Shown: positions 1 to 8,287, numbered from the stretch's first letter. The stretch is DNA of 64,000 nucleotides from Gammaproteobacteria bacterium (GCA_029881995.1 JAOULO010000001.1:124001-188000), one strand, 5' to 3'. Notes: generated from the sequence alone by a model not told the origin. A program made the numbers and translations.

Positions 1-469
1 AGTTTCTTACAGAAAGAGACTCATCATCTCCACCCGGATGGCCCGGATAGGCCACAACAGAAAGGATACCCGATGGTTTTAAAAGTTCTAAAGATTGTTG
101 CAGGGCCAGTATAGTGGATGGTGTCTCTGTTTTAATTGCTTTATCACCACCTGGCAGGTAACCGAGATTAAACATGATTGCAGTAATCTGTCCCTTGTGT
201 TCAAGTTTAATCACATTTTTCATTTTTTCATGGCTAGTCTCGAATAATCTGACTCTATGAGATAAGTCAGATTGTTCCAGCTTTAGTCTTGTTGATTCAA
301 TAGCTTGTTTTTGAATATCAAAGCCATAAACGATTCCTTGTTCTCCAACACATTCAGATAAAAACAGGGTGTCATGACCATTTCCCACTGTTGCGTCAAC
401 AACGATATCACCCTTGTTGATGATGGTTTTTAGTTTAAGATGAACCTGCTGGGTTAACGGAACTGCCAT
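1..469 (-). CDS. mnmM: MnmM/YtqB-type SAM methyltransferase (3' end outside window)
   Basis: Class I SAM-dependent methyltransferase of the YtqB (MnmM, rRNA-methylase-like) family, which in Bacillus methylates the aminomethyl group of wobble uridine in tRNA. My translation from position 469 shows the family signatures in order: VDATVGNGHDTLFL (SAM site), VYGFDIQ, a SH motif, MFNLGYLPGGDK and YPGHPGG. The gene runs off the left edge, so only about 156 residues are seen. Its ATG shares one base with the TGA of the upstream FAD oxidoreductase gene (TGATG), so the two are translationally coupled. The family call is strong. The exact tRNA substrate is inferred from the family. Confidence 0.85.
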   Translation of the reverse strand, partial: MAVPLTQQVHLKLKTIINKGDIVVDATVGNGHDTLFLSECVGEQGIVYGFDIQKQAIESTRLKLEQSDLSHRVRLFETSHEKMKNVIKLEHKGQITAIMFNLGYLPGGDKAIKTETPSTILALQQSLELLKPSGILSVVAYPGHPGGDDESLSVRN

Positions 470-1533
470 CATTGCCTTATCCGTTGTATATCGACATCGC
501 TTTCCAGGGTTTCATTGTTTAAAAGAACATTGACCATATGTTGAGAGTAATATGGAATTAACATTGAACCCCGGGAGCCAAAACCATTAAAGACAAAAAG
601 ATTTGCGTGTTGAGGATGAGCCCCCAACAAGGGTCGCTTATCAAGGCTATTGGGTCTTATCCCGACCTTATGCTCAATGAGCCTGAAATTAACGGGATTG
701 GGTAAAAGTTGTTGCAGTGAATTTAGTAATTCCTGCTGCCCCTCTGTGGTGGTTTTCTCATCCAGCGGCCTGTCCTTTTTTGGCCATTGATAGGTAGCAC
801 CGGTTTTAAATTGCCCCTGTCCCGTGGGCAGTAACCATTTTCCACCGTTTATAATCCAGTCGGGTAGAGATTCATCTGTTTCCAGTGTCAGGATTTCACC
901 CTGTGCGGGTTGCATGGGCAGGTAACTAAACCAGGGATTATTACTGACTTTTGCACCTTCACAAAAGATAATCCTGTTTGCTGAATAGTTTTGCCATTCG
1001 ATTTTGTTGGTGATGTTGATTTCACTGTAATCAATTTTACTAGCCTGATAGGCACTATTTATCTGTAACCAATCTTTTATCGCATCCAGCAAGCTTATAG
1101 TTGACAGATAGCCAGTCTGCTTCTGCAGGAAACCACCACTCTCATAACCGCACTCTGATTCTGAAAGCATCTGCCCAATATAAGATTGATACGCGGGATC
1201 GTCTACTCGCCTTTGCCATGATTGCTTTATGTCATCATTACTGAAGAGACGTAACATCTCTTTTTCATGGAATAACTTTTGATTGAATGTTTTTTCAAGA
1301 GCGCGATATGTTTCTCTGGTACTGTTTAGAAAGTCATCGGCCCTGGCTTCTTTCACCAGTCGTTTACCGGTTACAGGATTTATCAAACCTGCAGCAACTC
1401 TCGAAGCGGCTGTAGGGGCCGGATTATCGATGACTAGAACTTTTTGATCTGCACTAATAAGGCGCCAGGCCAGCAGTGAACCTGCGAGCCCCTGGCCAAG
1501 GATAAGAAAATCAAGATGTGTTGGTGCAGTCAT
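469..1533 (-). CDS. FAD-dependent oxidoreductase (DAO family), possible MnmC(o)-like partner
   Basis: 354-residue flavoprotein of the D-amino-acid-oxidase fold. The N-terminal dinucleotide motif GQGLAGSLLAWRL (about residues 13-25) binds FAD, and NPVTGKRLVK follows at about residue 52. A C-terminal GIRPNS / GFGSRG pair is typical of the second FAD-contacting region. The fold is shared with the oxidase half of MnmC, which removes the carboxymethyl group from cmnm5U in tRNA. Because the next gene is a MnmM-type methyltransferase overlapping by one base, a split MnmC-like role is plausible. An unrelated amine oxidation cannot be excluded. Confidence 0.7.
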   Translation of the reverse strand: MTAPTHLDFLILGQGLAGSLLAWRLISADQKVLVIDNPAPTAASRVAAGLINPVTGKRLVKEARADDFLNSTRETYRALEKTFNQKLFHEKEMLRLFSNDDIKQSWQRRVDDPAYQSYIGQMLSESECGYESGGFLQKQTGYLSTISLLDAIKDWLQINSAYQASKIDYSEINITNKIEWQNYSANRIIFCEGAKVSNNPWFSYLPMQPAQGEILTLETDESLPDWIINGGKWLLPTGQGQFKTGATYQWPKKDRPLDEKTTTEGQQELLNSLQQLLPNPVNFRLIEHKVGIRPNSLDKRPLLGAHPQHANLFVFNGFGSRGSMLIPYYSQHMVNVLLNNETLESDVDIQRIRQ

Positions 1534-1631
1534 TTCTGCACCATTGTATACCGGAGTAATATTTAGACACTATCGAAAATATAAGGATAACGAATTACAT
1601 TTAGCCTGTTTTAACTTTGAAATTTCAGGAA

Positions 1632-2180
1632 CTAAAAAAAGTTATACGTAAGACCCAGTCTCGTGTGTGTAATATCCGCTTCAGCTGGACCAATTTTGGT
1701 GTACTTGGCAACTTCATAGCGGAGACTCCAGTTATCACCAAACAACCAGTCCAGTCCCAGTGAATAGGCCTCACCAGTGCCACTATACGCCTCGGTACCA
1801 TCTACCGTTATTTGATAATCAATGGAGCCTGCGCCTATATGTAACCAGGCTCTATCTGCAAGAGACGACCTGATCATAATTAGAGAAGTACTACCAGCAA
1901 CCTCTGTCTCACTGGTGACAGGAGGAGTTTTGTCTTCATTGACTGGCTCGACCATGCCAAAGCTACCATACTCAAGCCCAATCCAGCCCACGGCAATAAA
2001 ACCAAGGCGCAAATATGAAGCCGACTGTTCTTTTTCCTGAAATATAGAATCATCGCTCGTTTTGGCACCACCTAGAGCCAGGCCAAGGTAAAAATAGTCA
2101 TCATCTGAAGCATGGGAGTAGTGGCTGAACACCAGGCCGATAGCAAGGATGGTGGTGGTTAATATTTTATGGAATTTCAT
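1632..2180 (-). CDS. Outer-membrane beta-barrel-like protein
   Basis: 182 residues with a clear signal peptide (cleavage probably after HYSHA, about residue 24). The rest is alternating short strands such as YFYLGLALGG and LRLGFIAVGWIGLEYG, ending in the aromatic YNFF typical of proteins inserted by the BAM complex. Size and pattern fit an eight-stranded OmpA/OmpW-like barrel. Monocistronic, with a well-placed purine-rich RBS (GAGAGGGACCTC before the start). The ligand or function is not recognisable. Confidence 0.7.
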   Translation of the reverse strand: MKFHKILTTTILAIGLVFSHYSHASDDDYFYLGLALGGAKTSDDSIFQEKEQSASYLRLGFIAVGWIGLEYGSFGMVEPVNEDKTPPVTSETEVAGSTSLIMIRSSLADRAWLHIGAGSIDYQITVDGTEAYSGTGEAYSLGLDWLFGDNWSLRYEVAKYTKIGPAEADITHTRLGLTYNFF

Positions 2181-2404
2181 TTGAGGTCCCTCTCGTATAT
2201 GGCAGTTCTTGATATCTCTATTAGCGTCTGCAATTCCACAAACTTGAAACCGATATATAAATCACAGTCAAACTACAATGCCTAAGTTATCCCAAATGGA
2301 GTGGATCACCTCCTAATGGGATATGGGGTACTCCCGGAAATAAGGTAGTATCCGTGTCAGAAATTTGAATACTCGCTAACCGTACCAAGCTGAGGGAGAG
2401 ATAA

Positions 2405-3010
2405 ATGTCCGATCAAACGATGTACGAAAAGGCCGTAGAGTTAATTGATGCGGCCAATACTGAAGATCCGAACAAAGATACAGACACCGATGGCAAGGAA
2501 TGGCCCAAGGAACTGCTCTATTCAAACCGCATGTCTGAGATGCTGCAGCGCTTTGCGCCGGAAGCCGATGATGTCATGAAAATCGCAATCCGCTGCCAGC
2601 ACATTCAGCGTTGGAAATCCCCACGCAACGACTACCCCATGGATCGAACTGGCTACCTGAAATGGCGGACTGACCTGTATAAATTCCACGCCGATACTAC
2701 AGGCGAGATCATGGCCAAGGTCGGCTATGACGAGGCCAGTATTGAGCGTGCCAAAAAGGCCGTGGGCAAAAAGGCCATCAAATCCAACCCGGACACCCAG
2801 TTACTGGAAGACGTGGTGGACCTGGTATTCATTGAACATTACATGCTTGCCTTTGCCGAGAAGCACCCGGAATACGATGAAGCTAAATGGATCGACATTA
2901 TCCAGAAGACCTGGCGCAAGATGTCTGAAACGGGTCAACAGTTTGCTCTGTCAGGCAAAATCACCCTGCCGGAACCTTTGGTTCCACTGATTCAGAAAGC
3001 CCTGGCCTGA
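2405..3010 (+). CDS. DUF4202 domain protein
   Basis: 201-residue soluble protein covering the whole DUF4202 family, recognisable by the RCQHIQRWKSPR segment, the YPMDRTGYLKWR segment and the VDLVFIEHY region. The conserved histidines and acidic residues hint at a helical, HD-like metal site, but the biochemical role of the family is unknown to me. The start is supported by GAGGGAGAG just upstream. It converges on gpmA with only 11 bases between the stop codons. Confidence 0.8.
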   Translation: MSDQTMYEKAVELIDAANTEDPNKDTDTDGKEWPKELLYSNRMSEMLQRFAPEADDVMKIAIRCQHIQRWKSPRNDYPMDRTGYLKWRTDLYKFHADTTGEIMAKVGYDEASIERAKKAVGKKAIKSNPDTQLLEDVVDLVFIEHYMLAFAEKHPEYDEAKWIDIIQKTWRKMSETGQQFALSGKITLPEPLVPLIQKALA

Positions 3011-3021
3011 GAGGAAAGGAA

Positions 3022-3795
3022 TTATGCCGAGCGAGTCTGCTCGGCATCTTTGTCCAGATAGTGCCAGCCCTGAGGCTGACCGTTCTTATCAAATAGATAA
3101 AGGATGGGCGTAGCCGTTGGGATCTCAAACTTTTCGATCTCTTCGACGCTCATCCCTTCCAGCTCCATCATCAAGGCCCTGAGGGAATTACCATGGGCGC
3201 TGATCAATAGGCGTTGGCCCTGTTTGATCTGGGGCAGAATCTTCTCCTGCCAACAATCAACCACCCGAACTCGTGTATCCGCCAGGCTTTCCACACCATC
3301 TGGCAATAGATCCTTGCTGATGCCCTGATACTGGGGGTCATTATAAGGATGACTGGGATCGTCCTGGGAGACTGCCTCCGCCCGATCCTGATAACCCCGC
3401 CTCCAACGATGCACCTGGGCCTCTCCGGCAATAGCCATGGCTTCCGCCTTATCCTTGCCCTGCAGGGCACCATAGTGACGTTCATTCAGACGCCAGTCCT
3501 GATACTGAGGGATATGTAATTGCCCATTCGTACCCAGCAGGATTTCCATGGTGATTCGTGCCCGTTGCAGGACCGAAGTCCAGGCGGTATCAAACTCAAA
3601 GCCATGTGACTTGAGCAAATCACCGGCCTTTTTGGCCTCAGCCACACCGGCATCGGTGAGGGGCACATCGGTCCAGCCGGTAAAGCGGTTTTCTTTGTTC
3701 CACTGACTCTGGGCATGGCGAATCAGGACGAGGGGGATGGTATTGGGGGTGTTTTTATCTTTCATATCCTTCATTAGTCGTAGTTTTGGCTTCAT
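3022..3795 (-). CDS. gpmA: 2,3-bisphosphoglycerate-dependent phosphoglycerate mutase
   Basis: Interconverts 3- and 2-phosphoglycerate in glycolysis and gluconeogenesis through a phosphohistidine. Seen: RHAQSQWNKENRFTGW at about residues 26-41 with the catalytic His27, LNERHYGALQGKDKAE, the substrate-binding RRGY, and the second histidine in SAHGNSLRA. One oddity: the usual RHG is RHA here. The protein is about 20 residues longer at the N-terminus than the usual enzyme. In-frame ATGs at residues 8 and 11 are alternative starts, and none has an ideal RBS. It is transcribed divergently from oxyR. Confidence 0.93.
   Translation of the reverse strand: MKPKLRLMKDMKDKNTPNTIPLVLIRHAQSQWNKENRFTGWTDVPLTDAGVAEAKKAGDLLKSHGFEFDTAWTSVLQRARITMEILLGTNGQLHIPQYQDWRLNERHYGALQGKDKAEAMAIAGEAQVHRWRRGYQDRAEAVSQDDPSHPYNDPQYQGISKDLLPDGVESLADTRVRVVDCWQEKILPQIKQGQRLLISAHGNSLRALMMELEGMSVEEIEKFEIPTATPILYLFDKNGQPQGWHYLDKDAEQTRSA
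3024..3047. terminator. Hairpin between DUF4202 gene and gpmA (weak terminator)
   Basis: A perfect 9-bp stem ATGCCGAGC / GCTCGGCAT with a 6-base loop overlaps the last codons of gpmA. On the plus strand it is followed by CTTTGT, a poor U-tract. It could end transcripts of the converging genes, but the missing U-run keeps confidence low. Confidence 0.35.
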
Positions 3796-3852
3796 GCTTT
3801 AATTTATATGCCTGCTTATTCAATAATTAAAATCGTTTGATTCTGCCATTGT

Positions 3853-3869
3853 AATTGGTTTAACCAATC
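3853..3869. promoter_or_regulatory. OxyR-like operator in the gpmA-oxyR divergent region
   Basis: The palindrome AATTGGTTTAACCAATC lies 15 bases before the oxyR start codon. It closely resembles the OxyR consensus GATAGGTTnAACCTATC (13 of 16 defined positions by eye) and is a general LysR T-N11-A type site. Its place between oxyR and gpmA suggests autoregulation, as is common for LysR regulators. Confidence 0.55.
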
Positions 3870-3883
3870 ACTATTCTAAGCCT

Positions 3884-4798
3884 ATGAATCTTAGAGATTT
3901 AAATTACATCATTGCCGTGGCCGAAACCCGGCATTTCGGCAAGGCTGCCGACCGTTGCTATGTCAGCCAACCCACCCTGAGTGGCCAGATCAAAAAGCTG
4001 GAAGAGGATCTGGGTGTGATCATCTTTGAGCGTACCAACCGCTCGGTTGAAGTGACCCCCATTGGTGAAGCCATCCTGCAGCACGCCCGCCAGATCACTG
4101 AACAGGCCGGTGCCATCCGCCAGCTGGCCCTATCACACCAGGATCCCCTTGCCGGGCCCTTACGCATTGGTGCCATCCCGACCTTAAGCCCCTACCTGAT
4201 GCCCCTGATCCTGCTTCCCCTCAAAAAAGAACATCCCCAGCTAAAACTGGTGTTATCGGAAGAGATGACTGACATCCTGCTTGGTCGCCTACACAACCAT
4301 GAGATTGATGCCGCCCTGCTGGCCACACCAGTGGAAGAACAGGAGCTGGATAGTATCCCGCTGTTTAATGAACCTTTCTGGCTGGCCCACCCGCGAGATC
4401 ATGCCTTCTATAATATGGAAGAAATCAGTCGTGACGACCTGGAAAACACGGAACTACTTTTACTGTCGGATGGCCATTGTCTGGCAAAACAGGCCATGGA
4501 GGTTTGTCATCTGAAAGAGCGCAAAGAACAGGGTGAGATGGCTGACCTACGTGCAGCCAGCCTGGAAACTTTACTGCAACTGGTAGGAGCGGGTTTTGGC
4601 TCCACCCTGGTGCCCGCTCTGGCCATTGGGGGTAGCTGGAGTACCGGAAGTGGGATTGTGACCCGTAAACTAGAGTTTCCCGATGCCGCCAGGCGTGTCT
4701 CACTGGTTTTTCGTAATAGCTTCCCACGTAAACAGGCCTTGCGGGCATTTGCAGATATTGTCATTCAGCACTTGCCAAATACCGTTACAGTTATCTAA
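3884..4798 (+). CDS. oxyR: Hydrogen peroxide sensor regulator OxyR
   Basis: 304-residue LysR-type regulator with an N-terminal winged helix (residues 1-60: VAETRHFGKAADRCYVSQP) and a C-terminal sensing domain. The peroxide-sensing cysteines are present at exactly Cys199 and Cys208 in GHCLAKQAMEVC, the positions used by the E. coli protein, which separates OxyR from other LysR proteins. It senses peroxide by forming a C199-C208 disulfide and then activates peroxidase and glutathione genes. Fitting targets lie about 5 kb downstream (Prx-Grx and gor). Confidence 0.96.
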   Translation: MNLRDLNYIIAVAETRHFGKAADRCYVSQPTLSGQIKKLEEDLGVIIFERTNRSVEVTPIGEAILQHARQITEQAGAIRQLALSHQDPLAGPLRIGAIPTLSPYLMPLILLPLKKEHPQLKLVLSEEMTDILLGRLHNHEIDAALLATPVEEQELDSIPLFNEPFWLAHPRDHAFYNMEEISRDDLENTELLLLSDGHCLAKQAMEVCHLKERKEQGEMADLRAASLETLLQLVGAGFGSTLVPALAIGGSWSTGSGIVTRKLEFPDAARRVSLVFRNSFPRKQALRAFADIVIQHLPNTVTVI

Positions 4799-4896
4799 GA
4801 CACAATTTTTCCATGACTTCATGATCCAGGACAACCCACGCTCTTTATAACTGTGCTTTGATTATACGTAGGAATGCATTATCAACGGTAACAATC

Positions 4897-5082
4897 ATGG
4901 CTGATATCAATCGACTTGCATGGATGATGATGTTTTTTATCGGCGTTATTTTATTCGGCTGGCTGGAATGGCAGTACCAGACAGGTTCAGGAATGGTCTG
5001 GTTTATGCTGACCAGCCTGTGGTCAGCCATCTGCGCTATCGGCTATACCGTTTTAAACTGGTTCCTTGTCGATAATAAATAG
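4897..5082 (+). CDS. Small two-helix membrane protein
   Basis: 61 residues starting at ATG 4897. An in-frame upstream start at 4858 is possible but less likely, because MADINRLAWMMM gives a normal short cytoplasmic lead. Two hydrophobic segments (MMFFIGVILFGWLEW and LWSAICAIGYTVLNWFLV) predict two membrane spans. It is followed after 9 bases by another tiny membrane protein, and this pair precedes the cytochrome operon. Family not recognised. Confidence 0.6.
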   Translation: MADINRLAWMMMFFIGVILFGWLEWQYQTGSGMVWFMLTSLWSAICAIGYTVLNWFLVDNK

Positions 5083-5091
5083 GTACAAAAC

Positions 5092-5196
5092 ATGAATGCC
5101 AAAGATCAAGCAAAAAAAATCTGCGTACGTTGGGTTTGTATTCTGGTGGCACTGATTCCCATTTTTGCAGTTGTCTGGTTCCTGATAGCGGCATAA
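5092..5196 (+). CDS. 34-residue single-span membrane protein
   Basis: A short ORF read directly from the sequence: it starts MNAKDQAKK, continues with a strongly hydrophobic helix VCILVALIPIFAVVWFLIAA and stops at 5196. A positively charged lead followed by one membrane span is a typical small bacterial membrane protein. It lies 9 bases after the previous small gene and is probably co-transcribed with it. No strong RBS is seen, so it is a candidate only. Confidence 0.45.
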   Translation: MNAKDQAKKICVRWVCILVALIPIFAVVWFLIAA

Positions 5197-5275
5197 TCAA
5201 TAATCAGTCTGATCCTCTCAGATTATTAACCCAGGTCAAGCTTCTTACACCTTCTGTGGCAAACCCACTCCGAGC

Positions 5276-5289
5276 TTGATCCATATCAA
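5276..5289. promoter_or_regulatory. FNR/Anr-type box upstream of cytochrome operon
   Basis: TTGATCCATATCAA is a perfect match to the FNR/Anr consensus TTGAT-N4-ATCAA. Its centre (5282.5) is 41.5 bases before about 5324. A -10-like TAATGT lies at 5312-5317, the geometry of a class II FNR-activated promoter. The first gene starts at 5398. This implies induction at low oxygen. Confidence 0.7.
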
Positions 5290-5397
5290 CCATTAGTAAA
5301 TCATCAAGTGTTAATGTGCTTCTAAGCTCAACAGGAAAGTCTGGCAAGCAAGTTATTTAACTTCTATTATCAAGGTATGTAATAGGTTTGGACAATC

Positions 5398-6564
5398 ATG
5401 AACACTACAGAACAATCTGTTCAAATCGTCTCCGTTTCCCATTCTGCCGAAGGGGTTTCTGAAACCCGCACAGCAAGACATTTAAACTGGATCCAGTTTA
5501 TTCTATTTGCAGTTATCTTAATGGTTCCTTTCGATAAGAGTAATGCCTCAAACGGTGAAGAGCTAAACTGCCTTATTTGTCATAAGCACCGAGGCCTGAG
5601 CCGTATCGATGAACAGGGAAAATTCAGGCTATTCTATATAAATCAGGAGTTATTTGAGAGTGGACCTCACCGCCGTAACAACTGCAAGGACTGTCATAAC
5701 GATATCGATCGCATCCCTCACAAGCCTGCCAAAAAGGTCGACTGCACTCAGCAATGTCATATTATTGAACCCTCAGGCAAACGTAAGTTCTCACACAAGT
5801 TTATTGCTGAAACCCTGGCCAAGAGTGTACATGGCAAGTTGGATAAAGATGGCAAACCCAAACCCCACCAGGAAGATTTCCCGGTATGCAAGGACTGTCA
5901 TGATCAACCCTTCTATCGACCTATTGCCATCTACAAGGGTGAAGCCGAACATGGTATCTCTCAGCGCAGTATTACCCGCTGCAAGGCCTGCCACAAAACC
6001 GGTAACTTCGCCAAAGACTTCTATGAACATGTCACCACCCGTTTACATAAGACCCGTTTTTCTAAAGAGATCGTCAATGTCTGTGCAAAATGCCATGGCG
6101 ACTCCGAATTCAGAAAGCGACATGAACTGGATGATGTTATAAAAAGTTATAAGGAAACCTTCCATGGCAAACTGGTTTTCCTGGGCTCAGAAAGAACCGC
6201 AGACTGTATTGATTGCCATGTAGTTGAAGGGGAAAACAATCACCTGATTGAAGCCAAAACTGTTCCTACTTCGGCAATTCATGAGGCCAACCTTGGCAAT
6301 ACCTGTCGCGCCTCTGATTGTCATAAGAAGGCCAGTCCACAGCTGGCTGGTTTTCAAACCCATGTCACTTATGACAGAAAAAAATATCCATTGCAGTTTT
6401 ATATGCTGATTTTCTTTAAGGCACTCATGGCCATCATTCTCTACTTCTTCCTGACCATGATTTTCCTTGAACTATTACGTCGTCTGTTCCCTGATTTCAG
6501 CTTTATGAAGGACAATGCTCCTCACCATATTGTTAAACCAGAAGCAGATAAAGATAAACCATAA
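5398..6564 (+). CDS. Membrane-anchored octahaem cytochrome c
   Basis: 388 residues with eight haem-binding motifs. Six are ordinary CXXCH (Cys58, 96, 164, 195, 229, 270). One is CX3CH (CTQQCH at 116-121) and one is CX4CH (CRASDCH at 303-309). A hydrophobic segment at about 31-49 follows an unusually long polar lead of 30 residues, and a second span at about 335-360 anchors the C-terminus, so the haem domain sits in the periplasm. First gene of an operon with cytochrome b and a trihaem cytochrome. It probably passes electrons between the quinone pool and a periplasmic partner. The family is not one I can name. Confidence 0.85.
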   Translation: MNTTEQSVQIVSVSHSAEGVSETRTARHLNWIQFILFAVILMVPFDKSNASNGEELNCLICHKHRGLSRIDEQGKFRLFYINQELFESGPHRRNNCKDCHNDIDRIPHKPAKKVDCTQQCHIIEPSGKRKFSHKFIAETLAKSVHGKLDKDGKPKPHQEDFPVCKDCHDQPFYRPIAIYKGEAEHGISQRSITRCKACHKTGNFAKDFYEHVTTRLHKTRFSKEIVNVCAKCHGDSEFRKRHELDDVIKSYKETFHGKLVFLGSERTADCIDCHVVEGENNHLIEAKTVPTSAIHEANLGNTCRASDCHKKASPQLAGFQTHVTYDRKKYPLQFYMLIFFKALMAIILYFFLTMIFLELLRRLFPDFSFMKDNAPHHIVKPEADKDKP

Positions 6565-6575
6565 GGAGTACAGCC

Positions 6576-7391
6576 ATGTCAAAATACGATCCAATTGTAT
6601 ATAAAGACGGCAAACGTTACTTCTATCGTTTCTCTGCCCATCAACGTATCCAGCATGTTGTGTTGTTTACATCAGTACTGGCCCTGGCCCTGACTGGTTT
6701 CCCGCTACGCCATGCGGAAGAACCCTGGGCAAAACCACTCTATGACTTTATGGGCGGTACAGAAGTCGCACCGATGATCCATCGTATTGCTGGCTCGGTA
6801 TTACTTGCTCTGTTTGTCTATCACACAATCTACTGGATGGTGAAGTTTTATCAAAACCATATCATGAAGCTGAAGAGAGAAAATAGAGTAACGTTCATGA
6901 ACATTGTTCGTGAGTTTTTCTCACAGGAGATGGTACCTAATAAAAAAGATGTGGTGGATTTTATCCATCTATGGAAATACCTGCTCTATTTTACCAATCG
7001 ACCACCCCGACATGACCGCATGTCGTGGCGTGAAAAGTTTGACTACTTCGCTCCCTACTGGGGTATCCCAATCCTGGGGCCGGCAGGATTCATTCTCTGG
7101 TGGCGTGATGAGTTCTCCCACCTTCTCCCCGGTATCGTATTTAATGCGGCCTATATCATGCATACAGACGAAGCCCTGCTCGCCGTTCTATTCCTGTTCT
7201 TTGTCCACTGGTATAACGTGCACTATGCTCCTGAGAAATTCCCCGCAGCCAAGGTCTGGTTAACAGGTTATCTATCGGAAGATGAAATGATTCATGAACA
7301 CTATTCTCATTATGTCAAAGTAATGATTGAGGCTGGTCTGGAAGAAGAGATCAAACCCCAGCACTTTGGTGGGAGGCATTACGGATGGTAG
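6576..7391 (+). CDS. Cytochrome b (formate-dehydrogenase-gamma / b561-like) membrane subunit
   Basis: 271-residue integral membrane protein with about four spans and histidines placed as in di-haem cytochrome b subunits of formate dehydrogenase and Ni-Fe hydrogenase. Seen: RFSAHQRIQH before span 1, VYHTIYW in span 2, and HWYNVHY in span 4. This type of subunit exchanges electrons with quinones. It starts 11 bases after the octahaem gene behind AAGGAG and overlaps the next gene by 7 bases. No dehydrogenase catalytic subunit is present in the window, so the partner must be the multihaem proteins or lie elsewhere. Confidence 0.85.
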   Translation: MSKYDPIVYKDGKRYFYRFSAHQRIQHVVLFTSVLALALTGFPLRHAEEPWAKPLYDFMGGTEVAPMIHRIAGSVLLALFVYHTIYWMVKFYQNHIMKLKRENRVTFMNIVREFFSQEMVPNKKDVVDFIHLWKYLLYFTNRPPRHDRMSWREKFDYFAPYWGIPILGPAGFILWWRDEFSHLLPGIVFNAAYIMHTDEALLAVLFLFFVHWYNVHYAPEKFPAAKVWLTGYLSEDEMIHEHYSHYVKVMIEAGLEEEIKPQHFGGRHYGW

Positions 7392-8287
7392 ACCTGTTCA
7401 AAAAAATCGTTTTTAAACTCTATGTCATAGGCTTGATGTGCTTTACTGTCTGGTATGGATTTTTTATGTTTCCTCTGATCTTCGGTTTTGAAGGTAAAGA
7501 AGAGGCCAGGGCATCTCTGGAAGCCATGCGAGGGGGTGATACAGAAGAAGAACAGATGTATACCCGTCTGTTAACAGAGCAAACCAAGAAGAAAACTACG
7601 GATCTGGGCTACAAAAAGATTCAACAACCTTATATTGATGGTCGGTTCCATCATATCGGATTCAATATACAAAAGGATGAATTCAGTACCTGTGTACGCT
7701 GCCATGGCAACGTACCGCATGACGAATCAAAGGAAATTCGCAGCTTCTTAAATATGCACACCTTCTATCTTGCCTGTGAGACCTGTCATTCTCAGCCTGC
7801 TAAAGGGGATAAACAGTGGAAATTTTCCTGGTATGATAAAACTACCGGACAAAAGGTTTCTAATCCACAGGCATTACTTGATATTGAAAAAAGCTATACC
7901 AGTGATGATGAGAAATGGCAGTATCCGATTTTTGGCAATTATGGTGCAAAGATTACACCGACTATGACTAAAAACAATGAGCAAAGATTGTTACATGGAA
8001 AAAAGGAAATGGACTTTGTTGTGCGTTACCTGAACGATCAGAAGAACCTTGAGTCGGCCCAGAAATCTCAAATGAAAAAAGTTATCCATCGCAAGGTCAG
8101 CAAACAGCCCGTTGAGTGTAAAACTTGCCACAAGCGTGGTAAAACTAAATATATACCATTTGAAACTCTGGGTTATCCACCCATGCGGATTGATGAGCTG
8201 ACCGATCTTGCAGTTGTGGGTATGATCCAGAAATACAAGAAATTCTATTTACCGAATTTCCTTAACCCAGGCGGAGTAAATAAATAA
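7385..8287 (+). CDS. Membrane-anchored trihaem cytochrome c
   Basis: 300 residues: one N-terminal membrane span (about 9-34), then a periplasmic domain with three CXXCH motifs (CVRCH at 103, CETCH at 131, CKTCH at 245). Conserved single histidines, such as those in GRFHHIGF and the LLHGKKE segment, could be distal ligands. The start codon lies inside the end of the cytochrome b gene, which points to a physical complex. The architecture is loosely like NapC/NrfH-type quinol cytochromes, but the haem number and spacing differ. Confidence 0.82.
   Translation: MVDLFKKIVFKLYVIGLMCFTVWYGFFMFPLIFGFEGKEEARASLEAMRGGDTEEEQMYTRLLTEQTKKKTTDLGYKKIQQPYIDGRFHHIGFNIQKDEFSTCVRCHGNVPHDESKEIRSFLNMHTFYLACETCHSQPAKGDKQWKFSWYDKTTGQKVSNPQALLDIEKSYTSDDEKWQYPIFGNYGAKITPTMTKNNEQRLLHGKKEMDFVVRYLNDQKNLESAQKSQMKKVIHRKVSKQPVECKTCHKRGKTKYIPFETLGYPPMRIDELTDLAVVGMIQKYKKFYLPNFLNPGGVNK

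Noticed and set aside
4858-5030. 61-residue minus-strand ORF opposite the small membrane protein
   Set aside because: Antisense shadow; the plus-strand frame has a proper two-span pattern.
5197-5240. Possible terminator after the small membrane genes (TCTGA / TCAGA)
   Set aside because: Stem of five pairs with no T-run; too weak to call.
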